A stretch of 64,000 bases of DNA from Agriotes lineatus. Its lineage: Eukaryota > Arthropoda > Insecta > Coleoptera > Elateridae. The notes beneath the pieces are model-generated. The model did no database searches and was not told the origin of the DNA. It saw only the letters and a list, made by a program, of their open reading frames with translations. Position numbers and translations under genes: made by a program. This document shows positions 9,501 to 19,509 of the stretch, piece after piece; the stretch's first letter is position 1; every line of letters starts with the position of its first letter. The DNA lies in contig OW679203.1 in assembly GCA_940337035.1 (NCBI GenBank), positions 72,803,061 to 72,867,060 of the forward strand. The letters are read 5' to 3'.

Positions 9501-11586
9501 CGATGAACCTACGCGGCTCCGACGACGCCCGTTTCGTAGTCGATTGAAAATGGTCTTCGCAAAATTTGTCATCAGCAGAGAGTCGGCCTGATGAACCGTA
9601 CGCCCCCTCGATTTCCCAAAATCTCTGAATGCCGTGCTCGATGCCGGTTACACTTAAATGAACTCTATTTGAACGAATGAGCGCTCGATTTTCGACATTC
9701 ATGTTTCCGCCTAAAACCCAACCAAAAAGAGTTTTTGTTAAGAATGGCTTCTCTGGGCCCAATTTCACCTGTCCCTGACAGAGCACTTGCCAAAAGACAT
9801 TCGCGCCTAATAAAAGATCAATCTTTCCCGGTGTATTACAATCTGAATCGGCTAGCACAATGTTTGGTGGGATCTTCAAATCCCTCAACGAGAAAGCAAG
9901 GACCGGCAGAGGGTCCGTAATTTTGTCTAACACAACACAGCTCAAAATGTCCTCGTATTTCCCGTTGCGGGAGCGGATTCGAACGTTTGCTCTGAATTCA
10001 GCGTTCAGAGCCCTGGCACCAACACCCGACAGTGAGGTGATATTACCTCGTTTCGCAATCTTCAAATTTTGACACAAGTCGGCGCTAACTAAGTTAAGTT
10101 GGGATCCGGGGTCCAAAAGAGCTTTTGCCCGGGAAAATGACCCGGAGGATCCTTCTACGAATACGCTAACCGTGGACAATAAAACTTGCGCTGGCGCCGC
10201 GATTGCAGGACGGCTACAAGCTGCTGAAACGGATGCGACGGGTGCCTCGCTCGGGGCGACGGCCCCGACCTCCCGTGCGTAGCTGCTGGTTTCTGGCGGT
10301 CCAGGACGCGGCGACGGAATATTTTCGTGCGCGTCGCGCTTTGGACGCAAACACAGTAAAGTATGGTGCTTTTTTCTGCATACGCGACATCTCGACGATG
10401 TGCATTTTACCACGAAATGTCCGGGCTTGAGACAATTGTTGCATAGTTTCAAACGACGCGTCTCTTCGATACGAGCGTTAACCGACAATTTTGAAAAAGA
10501 TTCGCAAGCGCTAATCGAATGATTACTATTTTTGCAAAAATCACAAGAGTGATTACCTTGCTCTCTGGCTACATGAGCGCGTGCATGACTTTTTTGCTCG
10601 GATCCCTGATTTCCCAAACTCGAACCTATTTTCGCAGCTTCCAGCGAACCTAATAAATGACTTTTGCTTTCTAAAAAATCTAACAACTCTCGCAAAGTAG
10701 GAAATTGTCCGGCATGTTTGCATAATTCCCAGTCAGTCTGCATTGCTGAGCTGAGCTTCGAAACTATGATATGTATTAGTATGGTGTCGACTGTGGGTTC
10801 CCTGTACGCCTTTAAAATTTCCAAAATTCTAACTACACTATCGAGCAGCCTTTGAACAGACGAATGTGAATCCTTTTTTACGTTCTCTAAACTGAATAAC
10901 GCATTTATGTTTGATTTTACTATCAGTTTCTTATTTTCAAATCGCTTGACTAGGATATCCCAAGCAATGGTATAGTTATCGTTGGTAACTTTTAACGACG
11001 AGATTGAACTAGCAGCTTCTCCCTTAAGGGAAGAAATCAAATAGTAAAATTTCTGAACGTTGGTCAAATTAGCGTTGTTATGAATAAGCGACGTAAAGGA
11101 GTCATGAAATTGAACCCAATTCTCGAATTTCCCCGAAAATGAAGGCAAATCTAAGGGTGGTAATCTTAATCCAGCGAGCTCTCCTGAAGGGCCACTTTGC
11201 AAAGAATTTTGACCTAGATTCGGTTTTATACCCGGACTGATCTTATTTTTTGATAAGAATTCCTCGACTGTGCTACTAATCTCGCTAAAATGAGTCATAA
11301 AAGAGTCGAATTCATTGAAAAGTTCATCAAAGTGTTCAGCGTCGGCCTCCATTAGGCCCTCCATTGACTTCTCATACTCATCCAACAAATTTTGGAAACA
11401 ACTAAACTCTTTTGACAAGCTGCCGACCTCGTGAGCCTTCACGGGGCTGGACGAAGAAATTCTATGAAATAGAGTTTCGAAACGATCTACTTTGGCTTTT
11501 ATGAATTTGCAACGAGTGGTTAAAGCACGAGTTTCCGACATGACCGCTGATGCCGAACGAGTTTCCACCATGACTGACACAAGCAA
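6370..11586 (-). CDS. BEL/Pao Gag-Pol polyprotein, 1738 residues
   Basis: This single open frame encodes the retrotransposon Gag-Pol. In order it shows: an N-terminal coiled region; a DUF1759-type Gag core at about residues 145-300 (LPPLDLPSFSGKFENWVQF); Cys/His knuckles at about 350-410 (CDFCKNSNHSISAC, then CNNCLKPGHFVVKC); an A17-type aspartic protease near 485 (LLDPGSQLNLVS); reverse transcriptase at about 790-960 with YVDDLLTG; RNase H with GFADASSVAYGCAVY and LPRLELCAALLLARL; an integrase zinc finger (HLRLLHGGH..CVICFRAK); and the integrase core with GIDYAGP, SDNATCF and PHFGGIWEAGVKSLK. The start at 11586 gives MLVSVMVETR; the later Met (MVETRSAS) is equally possible. No stop or frameshift was seen until the last domain, which is out of frame. 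Many open shadows on the plus strand (7241-10855) reflect its composition only. Confidence 0.95.
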   Translation of the reverse strand: MLVSVMVETRSASAVMSETRALTTRCKFIKAKVDRFETLFHRISSSSPVKAHEVGSLSKEFSCFQNLLDEYEKSMEGLMEADAEHFDELFNEFDSFMTHFSEISSTVEEFLSKNKISPGIKPNLGQNSLQSGPSGELAGLRLPPLDLPSFSGKFENWVQFHDSFTSLIHNNANLTNVQKFYYLISSLKGEAASSISSLKVTNDNYTIAWDILVKRFENKKLIVKSNINALFSLENVKKDSHSSVQRLLDSVVRILEILKAYREPTVDTILIHIIVSKLSSAMQTDWELCKHAGQFPTLRELLDFLESKSHLLGSLEAAKIGSSLGNQGSEQKSHARAHVAREQGNHSCDFCKNSNHSISACESFSKLSVNARIEETRRLKLCNNCLKPGHFVVKCTSSRCRVCRKKHHTLLCLRPKRDAHENIPSPRPGPPETSSYAREVGAVAPSEAPVASVSAACSRPAIAAPAQVLLSTVSVFVEGSSGSFSRAKALLDPGSQLNLVSADLCQNLKIAKRGNITSLSGVGARALNAEFRANVRIRSRNGKYEDILSCVVLDKITDPLPVLAFSLRDLKIPPNIVLADSDCNTPGKIDLLLGANVFWQVLCQGQVKLGPEKPFLTKTLFGWVLGGNMNVENRALIRSNRVHLSVTGIEHGIQRFWEIEGAYGSSGRLSADDKFCEDHFQSTTKRASSEPRRFIVSIPCRKDAPSLGDSRGIALKRFYSLENKLSKNPELKTAYSAFLKEYESLGHLSKVDDEASLPHPRFYLPHLPVIKEDSSTTKHRVVFDGSCASSSGVSLNDLQHKGPVVQQSLFAILCRFRQFKYVLKADCAKMYRQILVDPSQTQYQLILWRDDKTSAVKCFKLLTVTYGTKSASYLATRCLIQIAQEIEASLPEASLRISRDFYVDDLLTGFENRAEAIKTQFEISSALSGYGFELRKWASNDSEVASAIGVDRGSVEPISLTEDATEKTLGIFWDTRRDVLSYRVNPSCCKSVTKRAILSSMAQVFDPLGLLGPSVLTLKLLVQRLWQLKLSWDETVPMEMRSRYDELHSSLRALGSLAIPKRVICDDINSIDLHGFADASSVAYGCAVYIRRVDARGNVTTNLLCAKSRVAPLKTIFLPRLELCAALLLARLIKTILDSSAFKFDRVYYWSDSTITLQWINKDASNWKTFVANRVSEIHELSNREEWFHVRTNCNPSDIISRGMLPQELLNSRLWWHGPEFLSQADLKPQPVKIDSGELAAQESRPVVATLHHRVPEFELFRRYSSFTKLQRVIAYCLRLARNRNTETRWSGPPAIDELEDATRRLIKIAQAEVFSGEIAVLSKKAPLPKNSALLSLNPFLDDQGLLRVGGRLENSNLSFDQKHPLLLPASHPLSLLIVKQEHLRLLHGGHSVLLASLRDKFWIVRAKDLIRKVIHNCVICFRAKPKMNEHLMGSLPEARVTPSPPFSNCGIDYAGPVFIKNKSGRGAKEVKAYVALFVCLATKAIHLELVEDLTTEAFIASLRRFISRRGLPSNIFSDNATCFTGARNQLSELKNILSGSSEQCIREELSKHNIKWNFIPARSPHFGGIWEAGVKSLKYYLRRISCNAKLTFVEYYTMLTQVEAILNSRPLCVLPTDASFPEVLTPAHFLIGRKLTSFPEAQLQGIPENRLSRYGLVQRLSQQFWDRWSRDYLHLLQRRPKWKSSSTSLAPRWATWYSSTTRHLQATVGHWQSSRPHIQERMVLCVWCRCAIPEGIS

Positions 11587-11846
11587 AAAACAACACTAAA
11601 CGAAGGTGTAATGGAAAAGGACTTACTTTTGATTTGAGAACGTAGTAACTTCTTGACGAACAGAAAACCAACCCGCTGCCGATCGCTGCCGCTTGACATG
11701 GGACCTGGACTCGGTGTAAGCTCTCGATGGTTGAATTTCCTGGTGTTGGCGAAGCTTCTTGACGCTCTCCGACGAAACGATGTTGGAGCAATTGCATCCA
11801 CCAGCTACTGGAAACTTGTACACTCGTGTTTTTTAGCTTCTTCCAA

Positions 11847-11864
11847 ATCCGGCTCGAAGGACCA
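11847..11864 (-). promoter_or_regulatory. BEL primer-binding site
   Basis: One base inside the 5' LTR the minus strand reads TGGTCCTTCGAGCCGGAT. It begins with TGG, the complement of a tRNA CCA end, as expected for a minus-strand primer site. The priming tRNA was not determined. Confidence 0.75.
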
Positions 11865-11865
11865 A

Positions 11866-12665
11866 TGTTTTTTGTATGACTAACTTGATAAGAGGCGTCC
11901 ACGAATGGGGCCCCCAATTAATCCACTGCGAATTCCGGTTCAATGTGATTGCCGGGAACTGCCACTTAATAACCCTAACTTGGGTTCAGTTAGTTGTTGG
12001 AGTGAAACAAGACTTAACAAACACGAGTATATTGATTAACAACGATTACAAACGTCACTGATGGACCGATGGTATTTTACAAAAGCTTCAACTGTTGTGA
12101 CACGCTTGGATTGGCCACGCGAAAATAGCGAATTGCGCGTAACCGTAACACAAAACAACCTGGAAACGTCTTTACCAGGGAGTTAGAACGACCGCAACCC
12201 AGCACAAAGCATAGCTGAACTTGCCTACTCGAGCTTCTGATTCTAACTAACTCTGAATTTACAACGAGCCGAACTCGCCAATTCAAGGAGGGGCAAGCTC
12301 AAACACTATTGGCTGAGGCGATCCTGCGTAGCCAATCGGAGCGTCGCACGTAGGAATAAATACTTATTCTAAAAATCTTAATGCTAAGCTCTCTCAATGA
12401 GGCAATTGAAAGCAATCCATAAACCCATGATTCCCAAATATGCTAAGTCGGCTTAAGTTCTATTAGAAAATGTATCCATCCGCTTAAAAGCCATTAAGGG
12501 AAGCTTACAAATTCCTTTCCAACATTAACAGAGGCAAACAAATACGGCAAGATGCAAACTTGACTTTACCACGACCTTTGAATGAGATAAAACAGTTATG
12601 ACTTGAATTACGTGATTAATTATAATCAAAAAGGTTTTGATGCACGCATCTGTGTGAATCAAACA
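11866..12665 (-). repeat. BEL/Pao 5' LTR (right on the plus strand), 800 bp
   Basis: This has the same sequence and length as 5283-6082. It lies upstream of the minus-strand gag-pol frame and next to the primer-binding site, and is followed by the CCCTG duplication at 12666-12670. Confidence 0.95.
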
Positions 12666-14529
12666 CCCTGCATAGTGAAAATACATAGGATGACCTACAT
12701 AACAGCGCTTGCTATATTTAGGAGACCTTGAAAATACTCAGCCAGAGGCCCAAAACTTACAGAAAACTAATATGCAATTTTGGTGTGCGTGCAGTACGTG
12801 ACATATTGCAAAATATTAAGCGGAAGTTGGAACTGCAGCATAATGAATTATATGCAGCATCGTGTCTTTGGTACACACACAAAGAGCTTGTTTAAATATT
12901 CTATCGAATAGTGAGTCCACAGACAAACAGTTTTACCGTTCTTTTAACATAATTGAAGAAATTTTAGTTTGTAATTGATCAATGATATATCAGCACACAA
13001 CCCAGTGGCAAAATTTCTCACATTAAATTAAAATAATGTAAAATTTGTTTGTATGATACCACCATAATACAAAAATCAAAATTGTTGCAAAATAGCCATG
13101 TCACAAAGTTTCAATAATAAATAAAGCTACATACGACATTTTCTAGTCGTACTAGTATATCAGTTATTTAAGTAGTACACCGATTTTCAAATTATTATCT
13201 TGATTTAAATATTGAACAGCCATCTTAAGAGTGAACAGTGTTGGGGCACCTAGTATTATGTCAAAATATTGGGAACAAATATGAGAATACTTATATGGTT
13301 TAGCTATAATGTTTTGTTACCAATTTTCGTTATTCATTCTTATGTATGAGCAATGAATATTTCAAGAAGTAACAAAAAATCATGCAAGTATTGTAAGTAA
13401 ATTTAAACTGGCTGTTGCACCGTTTGTTTATACGTCAACATGGAATTCTTATCGTGATAACACAGTGCAGCACATGACAAAAAAATTGAAGTTTTTTTAC
13501 AATCAGGGGTTAGATAAACTGTTTTACAAAAAATAAAAGCAAATACTTACTCTAAGCAAGCAGTCCCTTGCTGATAGATCAGATGTAAACTGGAATAATA
13601 ATCACAAAAATGGCGATCTAACGGTAAATCGGGAGCACAACACAACAGGGAATGAACGGCTGACAATGCTGACATCATTCCTTATCATTTTGTTGACGTA
13701 ATGGCGGCACACTTTTTAATTGGTCGATACTATCATGTGAGCAATTACCTCACGTGTGATAGGCGCTCAGAGCACACGCGTGTTCACCTTCTGACAATGG
13801 TAAAACTTTCGTGTTTTTGTGAACGTTATTTTAACGTTTTGCGTTAACTGCTGATCTAAAAAGCACTTCAAATAAACGACATAAAAACGTAATGCAGAAA
13901 CATAGTTACCACGTTGTATCAACGTCATATCGATGTCAAGAGTAACTACTAATCTAAAAGGCGTTTTATATTAACATAAAATGTTAACGTAATATATATA
14001 TATATATAAAAAGGTAAAATTTTCGAGTTTTCATTAGCGTCATGTTATGTTGCACACTAACTGTTGGACTAGAAACCATACAAATTTAACGATATAATAG
14101 CGTAGTGTCGAAACGTAAATACCACCTTCTTATATCAACATCATATCGACGTTAAGCGTAAACTAATACTCTGGGAAACACCTTTTAGTAACGTTATTTT
14201 AACGTACCAAAAAGGGTAAAATTTACGACTGTTTGTAAACGTTATATCAACGTGTTACATTAACTGCTGGTCTACAGTACACTTAATATCAACGACATTT
14301 CAGCGTAATATATACACGTTCAATAAACGTCGTAGCCAACACGTTTATTGAACGACATAATTTCGTACACAGTAAAAACATTACTAAAAATCAACGTTTA
14401 ATTTAGGTTGGGAAAATAACGTTATCTGTTTGACTAAAATTCAACGTTTAATTTTCAACGAATAACGTTTTTTCAACTATCACCACGTGTTTTCGACGTA
14501 ATATAAACGTACGTGTGCCTGCTGGGAGG

Positions 14530-16205
14530 GGTGCATGATAAAAAACTGCAGGAAGCACTGCTGAGAGAAACTAAACTTGACTTTAAAAAGGCAGTTGAGG
14601 TTTGTAAAGCAAGGGAAACCTGCAATCAACAGATTAAGATTGTAGCAGAAGGACAAGTCTAAGAAATAAACGCTATCATACAACAAAAGCGCGGGAAGCA
14701 CACTGGTGAGGTGGAAAAATCACACAAACAAAATATCCCAAAAGGTAAATGCAGTCGCTGTAGTACAGAACATCAACCAAGAAATTGTCCAGCTTGGGGA
14801 AGCAAATGTAGGAGATGCGGTCTACCCAATCACTACGCTAAAGTGTGCAAATCTAAATTTGTACGCGAAATACAGTTTAAAGCAGCCAGCAACAGTGCAA
14901 CAGCAGAACAAGCACCAACACAGGAAATTGAGGACGATTCACTCTATCTAAATGCTTTATTTGAAGTAGTAGAAGAAAAAGGAGTTGCAGCAATAACAAA
15001 AGGGAAACTTTCATTTAAAGAATACTTGTGGATTAACGGGAAGCAAGCAGAATTCAAGATCGATGCAGGATCAGATGTAAACATATTACCTGACACAATT
15101 TACAATCAAATAACAACAAGACCATAGTTGAGCGAACCAGACTCAATAATAGCTCCCTATACAGGTCACAAACTTCTTATATTAGGTTATTGCATGTTAG
15201 AATGTAAAGTAAAAAAAACAGGAACCGAAGTATTAAAGTTTCATGTAACAACGTCAAAAACAATAGCAATAATGAGAGCCAATGTTTGCCAAAAGTGAAA
15301 GAAGAGTTGGAAAGAGTAGAAAGAAAAGGAATCATAGCGAAGCAAGAGGAACCAACAGAGTGGGTATATTATGTAGTAATCGTCCATGTAAACCAAGTGA
15401 AGCAGTACGACTCTGCATTGATCCGAGAGAACTCAAAAAGTATATTATAAGAGAAAGATATGAAATTCCTACTGTAGATTACATACTTTCACAACTTGAG
15501 GGTGCAAAATACTTTACGGTTTTAGATGCATCATCAGCATTTATGCGAGCTCCACTAAGTGAAGAGAGCTCAAATCTCTGCACATTCACAACGCCATTTG
15601 GTCGATACATTCTTCATCGAATGGGATATGGCCTAAGCAGCGCATCAGAAGTATTGCAAAGAATTATTTCCGACCTATTTAATGGCATAGGAGTACAAGT
15701 ATACTTCGATGACCTAATCATATATGCTAAAACAATCGAGAAAGATTGAAATTGGTAATATCAAGAGCAAGGCGAGAAAATCAAAATTTATTCCAAGAGC
15801 ATCAGAAAGAACTGCAATACTGAGGCAACTGCTCAGTGAGAAAAATCAGTGGGTATGGACAGAAACTGGGCAGAAATGTTTCAAGAATCTAAAAGATCTA
15901 GTGACAAAAGCACCAATCTTAAAACACTTCAATCCTACAAAAGAGATAACACTAACTGTAGATGCTATCCAGCTTGGTATGGGAGCAGCCATAATGCAAG
16001 GTCACCAGCCCATAGCATATGCATCATGTAAATTAACCAACACTCAGCAGCGATATAGCCAAATTGAGAAAGAATTGTTAGCGGCCCTTTTCGGTTGTCA
16101 ACGATTTCATTTTTATCTGTATGGCCAAGATTTAAGGTAGAAACTGACCACAAACCCTTGATATCTCTGGTGAAGAAACCACTAGAAAGCCTATCTCAAT
16201 TTAAG
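14530..16205 (+). pseudogene. Gypsy-type element fragment: gag end, protease, RT, RNase H
   Basis: The plus strand gives the gag end (GVHDKKLQEALLRETKLDF), two zinc knuckles at 14750-14860 (CSRCSTEHQPRNCPAWGSKC, then CRRCGLPNHYAKVC) and an aspartic protease with IDAGSDVNILP near 15060. RT follows at 15400-15749 (IDPRELKKYI, FTVLDASSAF, VYFDDLIIYAK), then RNase H at about 15830-16205 (FNPTKEITLTVDAIQLGMGA, PIAYASCKLTNTQQRYSQIE). Frames break near 14660, 15127, 15280 and 15750, and again near 16138. The catalytic YFDD is present, but sequence is missing between protease and RT and between RT and RNase H, and integrase is absent. The fragment ends abruptly at 16205 in the intron of the protease unit. 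It continues the gag piece at 2665-2892. Confidence 0.85.
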
Positions 16206-18345
16206 TACTAGTAAGTACTAAGTAACTACAGAAAAAGCTGAACTACATTTTGAAAGATGGTTGTTTACGCAAGTGTCCTTAATACATAATGGAAGTAATG
16301 AACAAACTTACAGGTGGCAGTAGCGATTAGTGCTGCTGTAAGTAAGAGACGGAACATCTTGATGTTTTCAGAGTTTCTATAGCTCTTGCAAAAGTGTTTT
16401 AATCGCATCAACTTATATTTGCAATACAGACAGTTTACTGAGAAACGATTACTTCGGAGTGAACGGTAAACACTGGAAACCAGAGAGCTTCAAACTTTTC
16501 AAAGGAGTAATCTTGTGAAGAAGACAAAAAACATAATTTGGTTGGACTTCACAATTCCACTATGAGGAAAATGGACTACTCGTTGTTGGAATCATACTAG
16601 AGTTTTTAAATTAACTATTGTGACTACAAGGACAAATTCGAGGGCCGGCATGCTACAATGTACACGGCAAGGGTTCCTTTACAAAAGTTCTAAAATATAT
16701 TGGCTAACTTAATCAGTTAAAACCACACGTTGGGCGCCATATTTCAATCTCGTAAAAAAACTAATATAAGCAGTCAAAAGCCTCACGTTGGGCTGACAAA
16801 CTAATATGTCGTAGAAAAGGGAAGTTTAAAATTAATTTGAAAATTGTTATTATTGGTGTAAACTCAGTTACAACTATATAGCAAAGCACTGTCAAAACTC
16901 AGTTAAGATAACGGTACTCGAACAACATTAATATCTCATGGTTAACTCGTTTTTAACAAACACAACCTTATTGTAACATAAAATGACTCGTAGCTGTTTG
17001 CATTGTATTTCCGACATGCTGCCGAGAATCGGTAAGCCTGTGGAAATAGCTAGGAAAGAAGCAGGCGTAGCTCTTAGCTCGCAACAGGAGATTTTATTAA
17101 TGTCTTTAGAATGTGAAGATAGGGGTAAAGCTAAATCAATTTAAATTTGGTGTTGATCTGATAAATAATTAGAAATCAGCAACTTTCTAAAATGAAATAA
17201 ATTTAAAATGAAAATCCGAAGAAGCACTAATTATTTACTGTAGTTTGAGGGCATCTTCTTGTAGAATGTGGAAATCAATAAAGTACGTCTACGGTGTCGT
17301 TGTTTTAGAACAGTTAATCGGATTTTACAATTGCATGTAATCAGTTGGTCAAGGACCGATTAAAGCAAAGGCTGCTGCTAATGAATATTAATAGAATTGG
17401 TACCAGATTGAGAAATTATTAAACCAATTCTTGGAGAAATAAATATTTTGATTCTCATCATACGAATACAACAGCAAGTAAGACAACATTCGTTTTTCTA
17501 CACGATATCTTTAAAGCACGTGGAAGTACTTTAACCATAGACTCGTTCACAATTTAACTAAACTAATCCAAGTATGGGCGACTCGTTACTTAATTCTAGA
17601 ACAAAGGGCTGAAGGTCTCAATTTTACTAGAAGCGATATGACATTGGCATTGTACCCACGCCAATAATAATAGACATGTGATCAGAGATAATCTAAGCCC
17701 ACCCTTTTGTTTTACCAAATTGAAGTGAAAATTAATTTAATTTGGAAGTTTCTGAAAATCTATATGTTTACAATCTTACCGGATCATCGATGAGACCATG
17801 AGAAATAAATAACGAGGGACCAGATTAACATGCATTAAAATGTCTGCATATAAAAAAGCGAATAATGAAATGCCATTTTCGCTACAGTCTTCTCTACACC
17901 TAGTCAAGGAAATAAAAAATACAAGCTTAGGAAATGTACGTTTATATGCTTAATTACAATTAGCATTCGATGAAAAATAAGCAAACAAGCCGTGTTTTGC
18001 AGATCATCACTTAATTCAAAGTGGAAAGAAAGATGTTTAGATATTCTTCATTAGTATCCGGTGAGAAATCAGCAGAAGAAATGTATGTATTATCTGTAAC
18101 CTCTTTTACATAGGTACTGGTGTAGAGGCTGGGGCTTTGTACGCTAGCATCTTGCGGTGCAGTGCTCAACTTGCCCCGGAGGACTTGCTTAATGCAAGCC
18201 TAACGCTTTACCAACTGTGCAATACTGCTTCTAGCAGAAGAAATATTTACTAAAAATACACAGATAACTGAAATACTCTTGGAAACCCTGGTAGACATAC
18301 AGTAAAGGACTAAAATCAAGCACCTCTCATGGACCAACAGGCATT
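16206..18345. repeat. Duplicated upstream flank of protease unit 1 (copy of 61376-64000)
   Basis: From TTTAAGTACTAGTAA onward this matches 61376-64000, including exon 1, the upstream region and a SINE. The copies differ by indels, notably at 17050-17160 against 62255-62575, where each has private sequence. Part of the same flank is also at 47100-48190 and 50250-50340. Apart from exon 1 I see no gene. Confidence 0.85.
18115..18236 (-). mobile_element. SINE family 1, internally deleted copy
   Basis: The minus strand has the tRNA-like head (AGTTGGTAAAGCGTTAGGCT) and the 3' end of the SINE body, but about 200 bases between them are missing compared with the copy at 63560-63891. It sits at the equivalent place in the duplicated flank. 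Confidence 0.65.
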
Positions 18346-18713
18346 ATGGAGGACAGCAGTGACCACCAATACTGATGTGAGGCGACCAGTGGGATCATTT
18401 CTTGGAAGGGCTGTAGTACTGCAATATAGTAGAGCAAGATCATCCATTGTACTGTACTTCCAGCGAGAGTCATGTGAGAATATGGTGATAAGACGAAGAA
18501 GAAAATTTGAAGCTCACGAATTAAATGTAAGCACATGCAATGCACATGGTCTAAACGCACGCTATCATTGAGGACAAACTATTAAAATGTAACATAGATA
18601 TTGCTGGACTCGCTGACTAAACACAGGCTTTTCAGGAAGTAGGAACCTTAATACAAGAACAGGAGATACGCCATAACACGAACACATCAAGAGCATTGTT
18701 GCCACCAAAAATC
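18346..18713 (+). other. Unrecognised coding-like remnant
   Basis: An open stretch from 18329 to 18571 gives a basic peptide with REDKLLK-like continuation after a stop, then NIDIAGLAD and FQEVGTLIQEQEIRHN up to the edge of the inverted-repeat element at 18714. The text seems to resume after that element at about 19510-19840, where it reads INIKRYIVEAAQIQEH-like in a broken frame. It looks like a dead retroelement gene interrupted by two inverted-repeat elements, but I do not recognise the family. Confidence 0.25.
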
Positions 18714-19509
18714 ATATTTTCACATATAATCTCATAAGAGCATTAATTCTTTCCGGAAATTTTTTTGAGTGCGGTCCAACAACGTCGTATTAATTTGCCC
18801 GAGCGGGACGCGAGGGCAAATTAGGACGTTGTTGGAATGCACGAAAATAATTTCCGGATATGAATTAATGCTTGAATGCAGATTCGGTAAGAAAATCGTA
18901 ACGACACAAACCCTCACAGTTAGGTTGGTCTGCCTACAAAAAATTTCCAAGAAATTTTTTTATTGTCTTGGTTACAAGCTGTAACCAAGACAACAACAAA
19001 ATTTCTTGGAAATTTTTTGTAGGTAGACTAACCTAACTGTGATTAATAAGTGGAAATTTTTTGACATTCACTATTGTTAATATGTTGGTGATACTGTAAG
19101 TCTATGTCAAATTCGAGGTTAGTCTATGTCAAATTCGATGTTAGCAGGTTAGGTTTCGCGTCAGTTTTGACACAGACTGACGCAAAACCTAACCTGCTAA
19201 CCTCAAATTTGATATATACTTACAGTGTCACCAACACTATTAACAACTTACTATGGATACATTTTTGATATCACTTGATATTTTATTTTCGAGTAAAATT
19301 TAAATTTTACTTTTTATGGCTGTGTCGCTACGATTTTCTTGCCGAATCTGCATTCTAGCATTAATTCATGTCCGGTAATTTTCTTATCGTGCACAGAACA
19401 ACGTAATCGGCACGAGCGGTACGCGAGGGCCGATTAATACGTTGTTACTGTGCACTCTAAAAAATTACCGGAAAGAATAATGCTCTTATGAGATTATAAG
19501 TGAAAATAT
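18714..19509. mobile_element. Inverted-repeat element made of four consecutive hairpins
   Basis: The outer ends ATATTTTCAC and GTGAAAATAT are inverted repeats, and the arms pair over about 190 bases (18714-18910 with 19318-19509). Each arm is itself a palindrome (18739-18872 and 19357-19484). The centre holds two more hairpins (18914-19042 and 19076-19244). There is no coding capacity. It resembles a foldback-type or compound MITE; the superfamily is unknown. Confidence 0.8.

Larger units (their letters stand above)
5283..12665 (-). mobile_element. BEL/Pao LTR retrotransposon, 7383 bp, young
   Basis: This is a complete element with two 800-bp LTRs, a 5-bp CCCTG target duplication, a primer-binding site beside the 5' LTR, a purine-rich tract beside the 3' LTR and one very long gag-pol frame. 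It is inserted in the interior of the AACGTT transposon. The apparently identical LTRs point to a very recent insertion. One likely defect is that the last domain of Pol lies in another frame (see 6308-6541). Confidence 0.95.
2893..14528. mobile_element. DNA transposon with long AACGTT-iterated inverted ends, carrying a nested BEL
   Basis: Both ends (about 2893-3480 and 13820-14528) are packed with variants of AACGTT, ACGTTGAAA and TTTAACG in opposite orientation. The termini are CCCAATGTGCAC on the left and, read inward, CCCAGCAGGCAC on the right. Without the nested BEL (7.4 kb) the element is about 4.25 kb. The flanking Gypsy gag codons read through (..CTA G / GG GTG..), which fixes the borders and leaves at most a 2-bp AG target duplication. 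The interior (3480-4450, 4619-5013 and 12671-13820) is AT-rich with no transposase that I recognise, apart from a possible exon at 5014-5177. The superfamily is not assigned; a 2-bp duplication would suit ISL2EU-like groups, but this is weak. Confidence 0.7.
1944..16357 (-). pseudogene. Chymotrypsin-like protease pseudogene, unit 1, split by nested transposons
   Basis: On the minus strand, exon 1 (16312-16357) encodes a 15-residue signal sequence starting MFRLLLTAALIATAT and ends at a GTAAG donor. Exons 3 and 4 lie at 1944-2528 after a TTTTCAG acceptor, 13.8 kb away. They give SIRANSSVV..ICQHPEY, a frameshift where the catalytic Asp region should be, the active-site segment LQGNSGSS, an in-frame stop after LVYD, then VVSWGYGCAQPN and a C-terminal HIESC. 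The canonical GDSGGP is GNSGSS, so the Asp next to the catalytic Ser is Asn. Exon 2, which would carry the activation site and catalytic His, is missing. The gap is filled by a Gypsy fragment, a DNA transposon and a BEL element. The intron phases match the intact paralogue at 32931-33984. This is dead as a protease gene; whether exon 1 is still transcribed is unknown. Confidence 0.85.

Noticed and set aside
7241..10855. Many open frames on the plus strand opposite the BEL gene
   Set aside because: They are shadows of the long minus-strand gag-pol frame; none has motifs or start context of its own.
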